Origin: Arenicola marina
Taxonomy: Eukaryota; Annelida; Polychaeta; Arenicolidae
DNA: 64,000 nucleotides
Assembly (NCBI GenBank): GCA_964019135.1
Contig: OZ025255.1
Location: forward strand, 20,685,708 to 20,749,707
Direction of reading: 5' to 3'
Part shown: one piece after another, positions 1 to 13,380 of the stretch
How the letters are laid out: each line of letters opens with the position of its first letter
How positions within the stretch are numbered: position 1 is the first letter of the stretch
Notes under the pieces: model-generated
Told to the model about the DNA's origin: nothing
Database searches by the model: none
The model's input: only the letters and a program-made list of their open reading frames with translations
Made by a program: the position numbers and the translations under genes

Positions 1-3000
1 TTACATGTCCCGGGTTACATGTCGGGGGACTATTCAGGCTTAAGGGGTGGGGGCAAAGCGGTTTTAACTTGAGGCTGGCGTGGGGGTGGGCCATGAGTGG
101 CTAAACCCTGGATGTCCCACTACGATCTCCCGGCAGAGGGCGTTACGCTTGCGCCATAGTGATGTGAGGAACGAGCTCCCTCTGCCGGCAGAGTGGTCCC
201 ACTAATGTATGCTCAGTAATGGCACAAAACACCCATAACGGGTTGATGTCAGTGTAGCTTAGTCGTTGCCTTTGTGTGATATTTAGGTCGGGCAAAACCT
301 GGCCGTCTATACGACTGTCTGGCTACCTCTTCACCTACTTTACCCCAGACAAAAATAGAAACCATAAATTCAAGAGAGCTAGAAAACTATAGATGCAAAA
401 TATCGACTCAGGGTTGCTCTGCCGCAGTCGTAAAATACACATGTAAGCACAGCTTCGGTGATGAGTTGGGTTATGATCTACCCAAGTGCACACACACACC
501 CAGTGCTCTAAATGCGGTCGTACTAATTCCGTAGAAAAAAATATTTCTACTTATGTGGGTGAATCCTAGGTTTTTCTAGTCTGTCTCGCTTTATTTTGTG
601 GTTACAGCGCTTTTTGCATGCATGATTTTTTGTCGCACCCGCTGTGACCGTGTGTGAAGAACCTGGTCCAACCGGGGTAAATGTTTTGGACCAGAACGTG
701 TGGCAAATTTCCGTAAATTATCGATTTGATAAACTGTGCGCTTTTACAAACAATGCACATGACGTGACATATGTGAGTGCAATTTGAGTAGCTTCGAAAT
801 ACTTGCGACCGGGGGAGACAGACGGGTGTAGTGGAGGGGTGGGGGGGGGGGCTGTAAGTATAAAAGGGGATCATCGCTAAAAGAATATAAGGGTATAGGA
901 GGCCCGGATGCCGTGGACCTCCCCCCCCCCCCCCCCCCCCCCACTGGATACCGCTGTCTACCCGACCCTATTCATCAAATGACGACACTGCCCGTATTTA
1001 CCTTTTCTTCAGTTAAGTACTGGCAATGAACTATTATGTAAATTCTTTGGCACTAGCCAGCACTGCACGTATATAGTACCGCCATCTAGTGAATGATTTC
1101 GTAGTTAACTGATAAATTGTGCTTTTAAAAAATAAACACACTCTACCATTGCTTGTTCTGCGGTCTGGCCGTGGCCATGAACACTTGATTTTCGGTGAAA
1201 TGGATCACAGTGTTGCTATTATTATGTTATTTTGGAAGCTCGAATAATGATACCGATATAAAAAGTCACGAGAATAAAAAAAAAAAATAATTCAAAAAAG
1301 AAGTCCTGGTATACACACACTGCGATACAACAAATAATAAAACATTACATCATCAGGTATACGCTATTATTCGTTCATGTAAAGTAGCAATGTGATATTG
1401 CTTTAATATTCTAAAAACTTTCACTCTAAAATTAATTTTGGCATTAAAGAACATAATAACATTATTGCCAATATGTATCGGACTTAAAAAGTTCAAACGC
1501 CACGTGTTTGCATGTCTCATTCGCATAGACTCACTGCCTGAACCAGTTACAGATATATCGCCACAAATTACACGCGGTATCGCGGTGAAGGTCACGGACG
1601 CTTTGGTCAAGGTCACACACGCTCCCATCCACTTCACGTCAGTCACCCGGATGAATGAGTTTGGCGGTAAACACGCGGTACACCACTCCACGCACGTGCT
1701 GCAGTGCGCGCAGCGGGCGCGTGCCTGGGCAGTACTGTGCCTCACCAGCCAGAGCTCATGCCCCTCCAGGAGGTGAGAGGTTTTCTTTCTCAACTCGCCG
1801 CCGCCATATATAATATAAATATGTTGCAGCGGGAGGCTGCCTGCCTCGCACCCGCCTCGTATGTGGGTAACGCCGGTAGCCCGGCCCAGTCCAGAGGAGG
1901 GACACATGAGTACATAAGCCTGCCCGCACGGGTCTTACAACCACCACCCCACTGGGCTCCGGCCAACAGTATACGATGCCGTGGACCGATATTTGCAGTA
2001 GGTCCTCTTGTTATCTGCCGAAAATACGGCCTGGTGAAATCGTCTTCTATTTCTTGAAAACAAAACGCAGAATACATGTTGCAGATAAAAAGAAGCAAGC
2101 CATCACAAAAACCCAAACAAATATTCTGACCTCCTCCCTGCCACAAATATGTCGAACCCCCAATTTTGTTTGGCCGTCACCCAAAAACCATTGCCCCCTC
2201 CCCCCCCCCCTGGATACCCCCCCCCCCCCCATAGATATCAGTTGGTCCCTGACATTGTGGATCGGGAAGAAGGGCCCATGCGCATCATCAAGCGTGGGGT
2301 CCAGGAAAGCTGTGTACATTGTCGTGACGTCAGCACAAGTGACGTAGACCGCATGAATCAACCCACGGGTAGTGGGTAATAACTGAAACTCCAGAATAAT
2401 GTGATTTTACGCAGGTTGGCCTACATACCCTTCGCTCTCTTAGATACACTTCTCGCAATCTTCAGTGATAGCAACATATGGGATTATTATGAGAATAATA
2501 TTTGATGTAGTCGGAGTCTAAGCCGGGTCGAGTCGCGAACTTTAGTTCAAGCCTTTTTCACATATAACAGGTTCTCAACCTATATTATCACGGCGAGTAT
2601 GGTAAACAATATTATGGACAAATCATGAAATCAATATTGTATTATTTTCTACAGAATATAATCCGTCATGTCATGACACATAATCAATCTTATAATGAGC
2701 CTTGGGTTATTTAAACAGCCACTCCAGTTTGAAAGAGTGATAAACTAACAGTGAGGTGGATATCTATGTGTCATTGCGCGGAAACTGGGTGCCCTGTAGT
2801 CATGGGTATTGTCAGCGGCCTTTTGATATATTGATCTGCGCACCGAAGTCGAGATTGCGATTGCACTGAATAAGTAAGTCATTCTAATAGTTTTTGACGT
2901 AATCCCTAGCAAAGTGTGTCGGAAGCAAACACCTTTTCGTAAAACGTACCACACTTCTTAATGTATGCATGTACAGGAAAAAAGAACTGTGGAAATGTGT

Positions 3001-4170
3001 AAGTGTAAAACTCCTTACATACTGTTTGTAGCGTTAATAAGTGGATATTATAAATACGGCCCTGGGCATGTTAATTTATTTATTTACCTATTGTTCTCTC
3101 TGTAGCTTTGCGCTAGGCTAGCGGATCAAGGGTTGTGCTCCTGTTTGAGCGTGGATCAAATTGCACTCCAGATTAGGTATGGACTCCCCCCACCCCTCTT
3201 CCCGCGCCATTTTTTGGTTGTGAACCCTATGTTTCGCGGTACGAAAAGCCGTCTTAAAATCCGAGGATCCGCCCTCACACAAGGTAACCTTGAACGCCCT
3301 TCAAAAGTTCGGTTTTTGGATCAAGCTCCCGAGCAAAAAGATACTTCAGCAGCGTTCCATAAAGCGTCTGCATATGAACACGAAGGACATGAACGGGAGC
3401 AGAGTTTCTCCACCAATTGCCCCCTAGTATCTAGTTGCTCAATTATGTTCTAGTTTTGTCGTGTATCAAACCTTAAAATAAGAAAATAAGGGTGCAAAAA
3501 TGTCTCCAGCGACAGCGAAAGAATTTGCAAAATATTTACACAGGAAGAAAAAAAAATGGCGGATGTGAATGCTGCTCGGTCGTTTCGCGTCTTTGTGTAC
3601 CCTGAAGCCCCTGGGCGTCTTTCATAACTCGAGCTATGGGTAAAACATGATGTCACTACATGCCAGGGTTACAACGTAAACTTGACTCCACCCACGATTC
3701 GGGAGTGTGTTTTTCTCGTTTTCCTCCTGCCCGTGCAAAAGGTCACCATTTTGTCTCAACCGGCTTCGTTTTTGATAACACCAACTCTTAAGCCATAATT
3801 TCCAGCAGGAGATGAGGTGGTGAACAATATAACCCTACACCCCCCCCCCCCGAGCATGCAGCCTACTTAAGTAGGTCTACGTGTTTATGGAGTCCCAGGC
3901 CAGGTAAGCGGGCTTTGTCCGTCTAAGGCTCAAGGCAAAGTGCCTCTCTGTACAGCGTCTGAAATTTGGTCTTTTTGCAAGCGGGTGCATAATATAGTAG
4001 CCTACTGAGCCTATAACCTGTCAAGCCCTAGGCACGAAGACTGCTCGCTTGAGGAATTTACCTACGTGAGAAGTAACACATGAAAGTACAGCTCAGTCAT
4101 AAGTCATCAGCCTTCGTTAGCGACCGTTCGGTGCTGCTGGTTTCGAGCAATAACCCGTTATCTTCTATTT
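1..4170. other. Unassigned unique sequence with C/G tracts
   Basis: No gene is supported. Contents include a 10-bp inverted repeat (CGGCAGAGGG at 131-140, its complement at 178-187), poly(G) at 841-851, poly(C) of 22 at 921-942, a pair of C runs at 2200-2230, a TGACGTCA at 2325-2332, and another C run at 3840-3851. A minus-strand open frame at 1353-1907 (184 codons) has no recognisable domain or splice context. Confidence 0.5.
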
Positions 4171-4312
4171 TTTACAAATATGTGGTCAGCACACAAATAT
4201 TAGCCAAATTTAAACATTTAATTTAGAGAATTAACCTTAAATTTACAAATGTGTGGTTAGCATACAAATACCAGCCAAAATTCAACATTTGATTCAGTAA
4301 ATTAATCATATT
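4171..4312. repeat. Diverged 71-bp tandem duplication
   Basis: Two AT-rich copies start TTTACAAATRTGTGGT at 4171 and 4242. They share most bases (GTGTGGT-AGCA-ACAAATA, then CAACATTTGATT-like ends) but have many substitutions, so the duplication is old. Confidence 0.7.
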
Positions 4313-4814
4313 AAATCATATTTACCTTTCATAAACTATCAAGTCTGTGTATTTTTAGTTGCCGGGATTTTTGCTGCAAACATTTATTAGAAAATGTAGG
4401 AAAATATATGTACGAAAAGCCAATATATATATGTACAGATTCTTCCCCGTGTTGAGTGTTGGTGGCCAAGACGCCGAGCAGGCCTAGGATTTAAATAGCA
4501 ACTAAAAATATGTCGCCTCGCCGTCCGTCGTCGCGGAACTCAATCACTGAATAAATATTGCCACACTCTCCACGTCTGGGTGTTATTGGAGTAGCCTAGT
4601 TGAGAGACGCACGGAGGGAGCCACGGGCTCCCAGTGTGGATTCAGTGGATCGGTGCCGGGACAGCCACATTTCTCAGCAGCTATACGTAACAGGCATGTA
4701 AAGTGGAGGCTCCGCTCGGGGCGACCGGGGGCAGAGTTTGTGCTGGTGGTTCACCTTTACCGCTGACTGCACGAGGCGCGCTCCAGGGACCGGTGGCTTC
4801 TCACCCGTGGTAGC
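4313..4814. other. Unique spacer before the first minisatellite
   Basis: AT-rich up to about 4.5 kb, then more GC-rich. No gene, promoter or repeat is recognised. Confidence 0.4.
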
Positions 4815-7800
4815 GGCCACGGTCTGGCCTGGAGCCATGGTCTGGCATGGAGTCATTGTCTCGCCTAGAGCAATGGTCTAGCCATGGTCTAACCATGGTC
4901 TAGCATGGAGCCATGCTCTGGCCTATAGCCTTGGTCTGACCTGGGAAAGGAGCCATGGTCTGAAATGGGAAAGAACCCATGGTCTGGCCTGGGAAAGGAG
5001 CCATGGTCTGATCTAGGAAGGGAGCCTTGGTCTGGTCTGTGGAGCCATGGTCTGATCTGAACAGGAGCCATGGTCTGTCATTGTAAAGGAGCCATGGTCT
5101 GTCATGGGAATACAGCCACGGTCGGGCCTGGGAAACGAGCCCTGGTCTAGCCAGGAAACGGAGCCATGGTCTGGCCTATAGCCATGGTCTGACCTGGGAA
5201 AGGAGCCACGGTCGGGCCTGGGAAACGAGCCCTGGTCTAGCCAGGGAACGGAGCCATGGTCTGGCCTATAGCCATGGTCTGACCTGGGAAAGGAGCCATG
5301 GTCTGGCCTGGGAAAGGAGCCATAGTCTAGCCAGGGAACGGAGCCATGGTCTGGCCTATAGCCATGGTCTGACCTGGGAAAGGAGCCATGGTCTGGAATG
5401 GGAAAGAACCCATGGTCTGGCCTGGGAAAGGAGCCTTGGTCTGGCCTGGGAAAGGAGCCATGGTCTGGCCAGCGAAAGGAGCCATGGTCTGACCTGGGAA
5501 AGGAGCCATGGTCTGATCTGGGAAGGGAGCCTTGGTCTGGTCTGTGGAGCCATGGTCTGATCTGAACAGGAGCCATGGTCTGTCATTGTAAAGGAGCCAT
5601 GGTCTGTCATGGGAATACAGCCACGGTCGGGCCTGGGAAACGAGCCCTGGTCTAGCCAGGAAACGGAGCCATGGTCTGGCCTATAGCCATGGTCTGACCT
5701 GGGAAAGGAGCCATGGTCTGGCCTGGGAAAGGAGCCATAGTCTAGCCAGGGAACGGAGCCATGGTCTGGCCTATAGCCATGGTCTGGCCTATAGCCATGG
5801 TCTGACCTGGGAAAGGAGCCATGGTCTGGCCTGGGAAAGGAGCCATAGTCTAGCCAGGGAACGGAGCCATGGTCTGGCCTATAGCCATGGTCTGACCTGG
5901 GAAAGAAGCCATGGTCTGGAATGGGAAAGAACCCATGGTCTGGCCTGGGAAAGGAGCCTTGGTCTGGCCTGGGAAAGGAGCCATGGTCTGGCCTATAGCC
6001 ATGGTCTGACCTGGGAAAGGAGCCATGGTCTGGAATGGGAAAGAACCCATGGTCTGGCCTGGGAAAGGAGCCTTGGTCTGGCCTGGGAAAGGAGCCTTGG
6101 TCTGGCCTGGGAAGGGAGCCTTGGTCTAGCCAGGGAACGGAGCCATGGTCTGGCCTATAGCCATGGTCTGACCTGGGAAAGGAGCCTTGGTCTGGCCTAT
6201 AGCCATGGTCTGGCCTGGGAAAGAAGCCATGGTCTGGAATGGGAAAGAACCCATGGTCTGGCCTGGGAAAGGAGCCTTGGTCTGGCCTGGGAAAGGAGCC
6301 TTGGTCTGGCCTGGGAAAGGAGCCTTGGTCTGGCCTGGGAAGGGAGCCTTGGTCTGGCCTGGGAAAGGAGCCTTGGTCTGGCCTATAGCCATGGTCTGGC
6401 CTATAGCCATGGTCTGACCTGGGAAAGGAGCCATGGTCTGGCCTGGGAAAGGAGCCATAGTCTAGCCAGGGAACGGAGCCATGGTCTGGCCTATAGCCAT
6501 GGTCTGGCCTATAGCCATGGTCTGACCTGGGAAAGGAGCCATGGTCTGGCCTGGGAAAGGAGCCATAGTCTAGCCAGGGAACGGAGCCATGGTCTGGCCT
6601 ATAGCCATGGTCTGACCTGGGAAAGAAGCCATGGTCTGGAATGGGAAAGAACCCATGGTCTGGCCTGGGAAAGGAGCCTTGGTCTGGCCTGGGAAAGGAG
6701 CCATGGTCTGGCCAGCGAAAGGAGCCATGGTCTGACCTGGGAAGGGAGCCTTGGTCTGGCCTGGGAAAGGAGCCTTGGTCTGGCCTGGGAAAGGAGCCTT
6801 GGTCTGATCTGGGAAGGGAGCCTTGGTCTGGCCTGGGAAAGGAGCCTTGGTCTGGCCTGGGAAAGGAGCCATGGTCTGATCTGGGAAGGGAGCCTTGGTC
6901 TGGTCTGTGGAGCCATGGTCTGATCTGAACAGGAGCCATGGTTTGTCATTGTAAAGGAGCCATGGTCTGTCATGGGAATACAGCCACGGTCGGGCCTGGG
7001 AAACGAGCCCTGGTCTAGCCAGGGAACGGAGCCATGGTCTGGCCTATAGCCATGGTCTGACCTGGGAAAGGAGCCATGGTCTGGTCTGGGAAAGGAGCCA
7101 TAGTCTAGCCAGGGAACGGAGCCATGGTCTGGCCTATAGCCATGGTCTGGCCTATAGCCATGGTCTGACCTGGGAAAGGAGCCATGGTCTGGCCTGGGAA
7201 AGGAGCCATAGTCTAGCCAGGGAACGGAGCCATGGTCTGGCCTATAGCCATGGTCTGACCTGGGAAAAGAGCCATGGTCTGGAATGGGAAAGAACCCATG
7301 GTCTGGCCTGGGAAAGGAGCCTTGGTCTGGCCTGGGAAAGGAGCCTTGGTCTGGCCTGGGAAAGGAGCCTTGGTCTGATCTGGGAAGGGATCCTTAGTCT
7401 GGTCTGTGGAGCCATGGTCTGATCTGAACAGGAGCCATGGTCTGTCATTGTAAAGGAGCCATGATCTGTCATGGGAATACAGCCACGGTCGGGCCTGGGA
7501 AACGAGCCCTGGTCTAGCCAGGGAACGGAGCCATGGTCTGGCCAGCGAAAGGAGCCATGGTCTGGCCAGGGAACGGAGCCTTGGTCTGGCCTGGGAAAGG
7601 ACCTATGGTCTAGCCAGGGAACGGAGCCATGGTCTGGCCAGCGAAAGGAGCCATGGTCTGGCCAGGGAACGGAGCCTTGGTCTGGCCTGGGAAAGGACCT
7701 ATGGTCTAGCCAGGGAACGGAGCCATGGTCTGGCCTATAGCCATGGTCTGACCTGGGAAAGGAGCCATGGTCTGGCCTATAGCCATGGTCTGACCTGGGA

Positions 7801-8820
7801 AAGGAGCCATGGTCTGGAATGGGAAAGAACCCATGGTCTGGCCTGGGAAAGGAGCCTTGGTCTGGCCTGGGAAAGGAGCCTTGGTCTGGCCTGGGAAAGG
7901 AGCCTTGGTCTGGCCTGGGAAAGGAGCCATGGTCTGATCTGGGAAGGGAGCCTTGGTCTGGTCTGTGGAGCCATGGTCTGATCTGAACAGGAGCCATGGT
8001 TTGTCATTGTAAAGGAGCCATGGTCTGTCATGGGAATACAGCCACGGTCGGGCCTGGGAAACGAGCCCTGGTCTAGCCAGGGAACGGAGCCATGGTCTGG
8101 CCTATAGCCATGGTCTGACCTGGGAAAGGAGCCATGGTCTGGCCTGGGAAAGGAGCCATAGTCTAGCCAGGGAACGGAGCCATGGTCTGGCCTATAGCCA
8201 TGGTCTGGCCTATAGCCATGGTCTGACCTGGGAAAGGAGCCATGGTCTGGCCTGGGAAAGGAGCCATAGTCTAGCCAGGGAACGGAGCCATGGTCTGGCC
8301 TATAGCCATGGTCTGACCTGGGAAAGGAGCCATGGTCTGGAATGGGAAAGAACCCATGGTCTGGCCTGGGAAAGGAGCCTTGGTCTGGCCTGGGAAAGGA
8401 GCCATGGTCTGATCTGGGAAGGGATCCTTGGTCTGGTCTGTGGAGCCATGGTCTGATCTGAACAGGAGCCATGGTCTGTCATTGTAAAGGAGCCATGATC
8501 TGTCATGGGAATACAGCCACGGTCGGGCCTGGGAAACGAGCCCTGGTCTAGCCAGGGAACGGAGCCATGGTCTAGCCTATAGCCATGGTCTGACCTGGGA
8601 AAGGAGCCATGGTCTGGCCTGGTAAAGGAGCCATAGTCTAGCCAGGGAACGGAGCCATGGTCTGGCCAGGGAACGGAGCCTTGGTCTGGCCTGGGAAAGG
8701 ACCTATGGTCTAGCCTGGGAAAGGAGCCATGGTCTGGCCAGCGAAAGGAGCCATGGTCTGGCCAGGGAACGGAGCCTTGGTCTGGCCTGGGAAAGGACCT
8801 ATGGTCTAGCCTGGGAAAGG
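4815..8820. repeat. 24-bp minisatellite with ~0.5-kb higher-order repeats
   Basis: The basic unit is about 24 bp with core GGAGCCATGGTCTGGCCTGG. An 18-bp variant contains CTATAG. A diagnostic block with TCTGATCTGAACAGG followed by TGTCATTGTAAAGG recurs with its CAT at about 5071, 5576, 6939, 7438, 7997 and 8472 (spacings 505, 1363, 499, 559, 475). Long minus-strand frames (SFPRPDHG-type repeats) arise because the unit is a multiple of three and lacks stops. The higher-order copies fall in different frames, so it is not one protein. Confidence 0.95.
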
Positions 8821-10858
8821 AGCCATGGTCTGGCCTGGGAGAGGAGCCATGGTCTGGCTAGCGAACGGAGTCATGGTCTGGCCTGCGAAGGTCGCCTTGG
8901 TCTGGCCTGGGAAAGGAGCCATGGTCTGGCCTGGGAAAGGAGCCATGGTCTGGCCAGAGAACGGAGCCATGGTCTGGCCTGCAAAGGGAGCCTTGGTCTG
9001 GTCTGGGTAGGGAGCCTTGGTCTGGCATGGGAAAGGAGCGATGGTCTGGCCTGGCAAAGGAGCCATGGGCTGTCATGGTCAAGGAGCTATAGGCTGGCTT
9101 GGCACAGGAGCCATTGTCTGATCTGGAAAGGAGCCATGGTCTGGCCAGGGAACGGGGCCATGGTCTGGCCTGCAAAGGGAGCCTTGGCCTGGCCTGGGAA
9201 AGGAGCCATGGTCTGGCCTGGGGAGGGAGCCTTGGTCTGGCATGGGAAAGGAGCCATGGTCTGGCCAGGGAACGGGGCCATGGTCGGGCCTGCAAAGGGA
9301 GCCTTGGTCTGTCATGGTAAAGGAGCTATAGGCTGGCCTGGTACAGGAGCCATTGTCTGATCTGGAAAGGAGCCATGGTCTGTCATTGTAAAGGAGCCAT
9401 GGTCTGTCATGGCAAAGGAGCCATGGTCTGGCCTGGGAAGGGAGCCTTGGTCTGGTTTGGGATGGGAGCCAAGGTCTGGCCTGGGAAAGGAGCCATGGTC
9501 TGGCCTGGGAAAGGAGCCATGGTCTGGCCTGGGAAGGGAGCCTTGGTCTGGCCTGGGAAAGGAGTCTTGGTCTGGCCTGGGAAATGAGCTATGGGCTGGC
9601 CTAGGAAGGGAGCCATGGTCTGGCCTGGGAAAGGAGCCATGGTCTGGCCTGGGAAAGGAACCATGGTCTGGCCTAGGAAAGGAGCCATGGTCTGTCATGT
9701 TAAAGGAGCTATAGGCTGGCCTGGCAGAGGAGCCATTGTCTGATCTGGAAAGGAGCCATGGTCTGGCCAGGGAACGGGGCCATGGTCTGGCCTGCAAAGG
9801 GAGCCTTGGTCTGGCCTGGGAAAGGAGCCATGGTCTGGCCTGGGGAGGGAGCCTTGGTCTGGTCTGGAAAAGGGAGCCTTGGTCTGGCATGGGAAAGGAG
9901 CCATGGTCTGTCATGGTAAAGGAGCTATAGGCTGGCCTGGCACAGGAGCCATTGTCTGATCTGGAAAGGAGCCATGGTCTGTCATTGTAAAGGAGCCATG
10001 GTCTGTCATGGCAAAGGAGCTATAGGCTGGCCTGGCACAGGAGCCATTGTCTGATCTGGAAAGGAGCCATGGTCTGTCATTGTAAAGGAGCCATGGTCTG
10101 TCATGGCAAAAGAGCCATGGTCTGGCCTGGGAAGGGAACCTTGGTCTGGCCTGGGAAAGGAGCCATGGTCTGGCCTGGGAAAGGAGCCTTGGTCTGGCCT
10201 TGGAAAGGAGCCATGGTCGGGCCTGGGAACGGAGCCATGGTCTGGCCTACAAAGGGAGCCTTGGTCTGGCCTGGGAAAGGAGCCATGGTCTGACCTGGGA
10301 AGGGAGCCTTGGTCTGGCATGGAAAAGGAGCCATGGTCTGGCATGGAAAAGGAGCCATGGTCTTGCCTGGCAAAGGAGCCATGGTCTGTCATGGTAAAGG
10401 AGCTATATGCTGGCCTGGCACAGGAGCCATTGTCTGATCTGGAAAGGATCCATGGTCTGTCATTGTAAAGGAGCCATGGTCTGTCATGGCAAAGGAGCCA
10501 TGGTCTGGCCTGGGAAGGGAGCCTTGGTCTGGTTTGGGATGGGAGCCATGGTCTGGCCTGGGAAAGGAGCCATGGTCTGGCCTGGGAAGGGAGCCTTGGT
10601 CTGGCCTGGGAAAGGAGCCTTGGTCTGGCCTGTGAAAGGAGCTATGGTCTGGCCTGGGAAGGGAGCCATGGTCTGGCCTGGGAAAGGAGCCATGGTCTGG
10701 CCTGGGAAAGGAACCATGGTCTGGCCTGGGAAAGGAGCCATGGCCTGGCCTGGGAAGGGAACCTTGGTCTGGCCTGGGAAAGGAGCCCTAGTCTGTCATG
10801 GGAAAGAAGCCATGGTCTAGCCTGGGATGGTATGCAGCCCTGGTCTGTAAAAGAAAAG
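8821..10858. repeat. Second block of the 24-bp minisatellite
   Basis: Same CCATGGTCTGGCC core, but with different variants. A marker GGAGCTATA followed by CATTGTCTGATCTGG recurs at about 9083, 9322, 9704, 9921, 10017 and 10399. The CTATAGCC and CATGGGAATACAG variants typical of the first block are missing, so the two blocks homogenised separately. Confidence 0.93.
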
Positions 10859-11105
10859 CCATGGTCTGGCCTATGACGGCAGCCATGGTCTGGTCTATGA
10901 CGGAAGCCATGGTCTGGCCTATGACGGAAGCCATGGTCTGGCCTATGACGGCAGCCATGGTCTGGTCTATGACGGCAGCCATGGTCGGGTCTATGACGGC
11001 AGCCATGGTCTGGCTTTTGACGGCAGCCATGGTCTGGCCTATGGAGGCAGCCATGGTCCGGTCTATGAAGGCAGCCATTGTCCGGTCTATGAAGGCAGCC
11101 ATTGT
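10859..11105. repeat. 24-bp minisatellite variant with TATGACGGCAG
   Basis: About ten units of CCATGGTCTGGYCTATGACG plus GCAG. They keep the CCATGGTCTGG half of the neighbouring array but have a new second half. Units decay to the right into CCATTGTCCGG. Confidence 0.93.
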
Positions 11106-11340
11106 CGTCAGCCATCGAATAGCCTGACTCGCTGGCCGCTTACGGGGGATGACATCAGCCCCGTTAGGACGGTCAGGTCGGAGAGATGGCGGGGTCATCC
11201 AGTACATCCAGTCCACGAGGCGACGCCAGGCTGTGTAGACAGGTTCGTTCTTCCTCTAGAATTCGCTTCCAGGAATCAAACTCACTACGTGCGTCTGTCC
11301 ACACCTCCACTCTGACGCCCACCACCCGTCGCAACCACAA
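11106..11340. other. Unique spacer between minisatellites
   Basis: About 235 bp of non-repetitive, GC-balanced sequence separate the CCATGG arrays from the CCA array. No gene is recognised. Confidence 0.5.
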
Positions 11341-13380
11341 CCATCGCACTCCTCATTACCGCCACCACCATCATCACTACCGTCGCCACCACCACAACCA
11401 GCACCACAACCACCACCACCGCCAACATAACATCCACCACCATCACCTCCACCACCAAAACAGGCACCAAAACCACCACTGCCAACATTACAACCACCAC
11501 CACCGCCAACATTACAACCACCACCACCGCCAACATAACATCCACCACCATCACCTCCACCACCACAACCACCACCACCGCCAGAACCACCGCCAACATT
11601 ACAACCACCACCACCGCCAACATTACAACCACCACCACCGCCAACATTACAACCATCACTATCGCCAACATTACAACCACCACCACCGCCAACATTACAA
11701 CCACCACCACTGCCAACATTACAACCACCACCACCGCCAACATTACAACCACCACCACTGCCAACATTACAACCACCACCACCGCCAACATTACAACCAC
11801 CACCACCGCCAACATTACAACCACCACCACCGCCAACATTACAACCACCACCACCGCCAACATTACAACCATCACCATCGCCAACATTACAACCACCACC
11901 ACCGCCAACATTACAACCACCACCACCGCCAACATTACAACCACCTCCACCGCCAGCATTAAAACCACCACCGCCAACATTACAACCACCACCATCGGCA
12001 ACATTACAACCACCACCATTGCCAGCATTAAAACCACCTCCACCGCGAACATTACAACCACCACCATCGCCAACATTACAACCACCAACACCGCCAACAG
12101 TACAACCACCACCATCGCCAACATTACAACCACCAACACCGCCAACAGTACAACCACCACCATCGCCAACATTACAATCACCACCTCCGCCAATATTACA
12201 ACCACCACCACCGCCAACATTACAACCACCACCACCGCCAACATTACAACCACCACCACCGCCAACATTACAACCACCACCACCGCCAATATTACAACCA
12301 CCATCATTGCCAACATTAAAACCACCACCACCACCAACATTACAATCACCACCATCGCCAACATTACAACCACCACCACCAATATTACAACCGCCAACAT
12401 TACAACCACCACCACCAATCTTACAACCGCCACCAAAGCCAACATTACAACCACCACCACCGCCAATATTATAACTGCCACCACCGCCAACATTACAACC
12501 ACCACCATCGCCAACATTACAACCACCAACACCGCCAACAGTACAACCACCACCATCGCCAACATTACAATCACCACCACCGCCAACATTACAACCACCA
12601 CCGCCAACATTACAACCACCACCACCGCCAACATTACAACCACCACCACCTCCACCGCCAACGTTACAACCACCACCACCGCCAACATTACAACCACCAC
12701 CACCGCCAACATTACAACCACCACCACCTCCACCGCCAACGTTACAACCACCACCACCGCCAACATTACAACCACCACCACCGCCAACATTACAACCACC
12801 ACCACCGCCAACATTACAACCACCACCACCTCCACCGCCAACGTTACAACCACCACCACCGCCAACATTACAACCACCACCACCGCCAACATTACAACCA
12901 CCACCACCGCCAACATTACAACCACCACCACCGCCAACATTACAACCACCACCACCGCCAACATTACAACCACCACCACCGCCAACATTACAACCACCAC
13001 CACCTCCACCGCCAACGTTACAACCACCACCACCGCCAACATTACAACCACCACCACCTCCACCGCCAACGTTACAACCACCACCACCGCCAACATTACA
13101 ACCACCACCACCGCCAACATTACAACCACCACCACCGCCAACATTACAACCACCACCACCGCCAACATGACAACCACCACCACCGCCAACATTACAACCA
13201 CCACCACCTCCACCGCCAACGTTACAACCACCACCACCGCCAACATTACAACCACCACCACCGCCAACATTACAACCACCACCACCGCCAACATTACAAC
13301 CACCACCACCTCCACCGCCAACGTTACAACCACCACCACCGCCAACATTACAACCACCACCACCGCCACCATCCCTACTA
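11341..13380. repeat. 24-bp CCA-rich minisatellite (CCACCGCCAACATTACAA)
   Basis: About 85 units built on CCGCCAACATTACAACCACC, with 18-, 21- and 30-bp variants that differ by whole CCA-type triplets. One minus-strand frame stays open through the whole array as (VVVVVMLA)n, and plus-strand frames give HHHRQHYN or PPPTLQPP repeats. All look like by-products of triplet-based slippage. A block with CCACCTCCACCGCCAACG recurs in the right half. Confidence 0.95.

Noticed and set aside
1353-1907. Minus-strand frame of 184 codons
   Set aside because: No recognisable domain, signal peptide or splice sites. It is long for chance, but not enough to call a gene.
5356-6939. Minus-strand frame of 527 codons with PRPDHGSF-type repeats as a repeat protein gene
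   Set aside because: The same higher-order block falls in different frames along the array (spacings 505, 1363, 499, 559 and 475 are not all multiples of three), and several frames on both strands are open. It is a 24-bp minisatellite.
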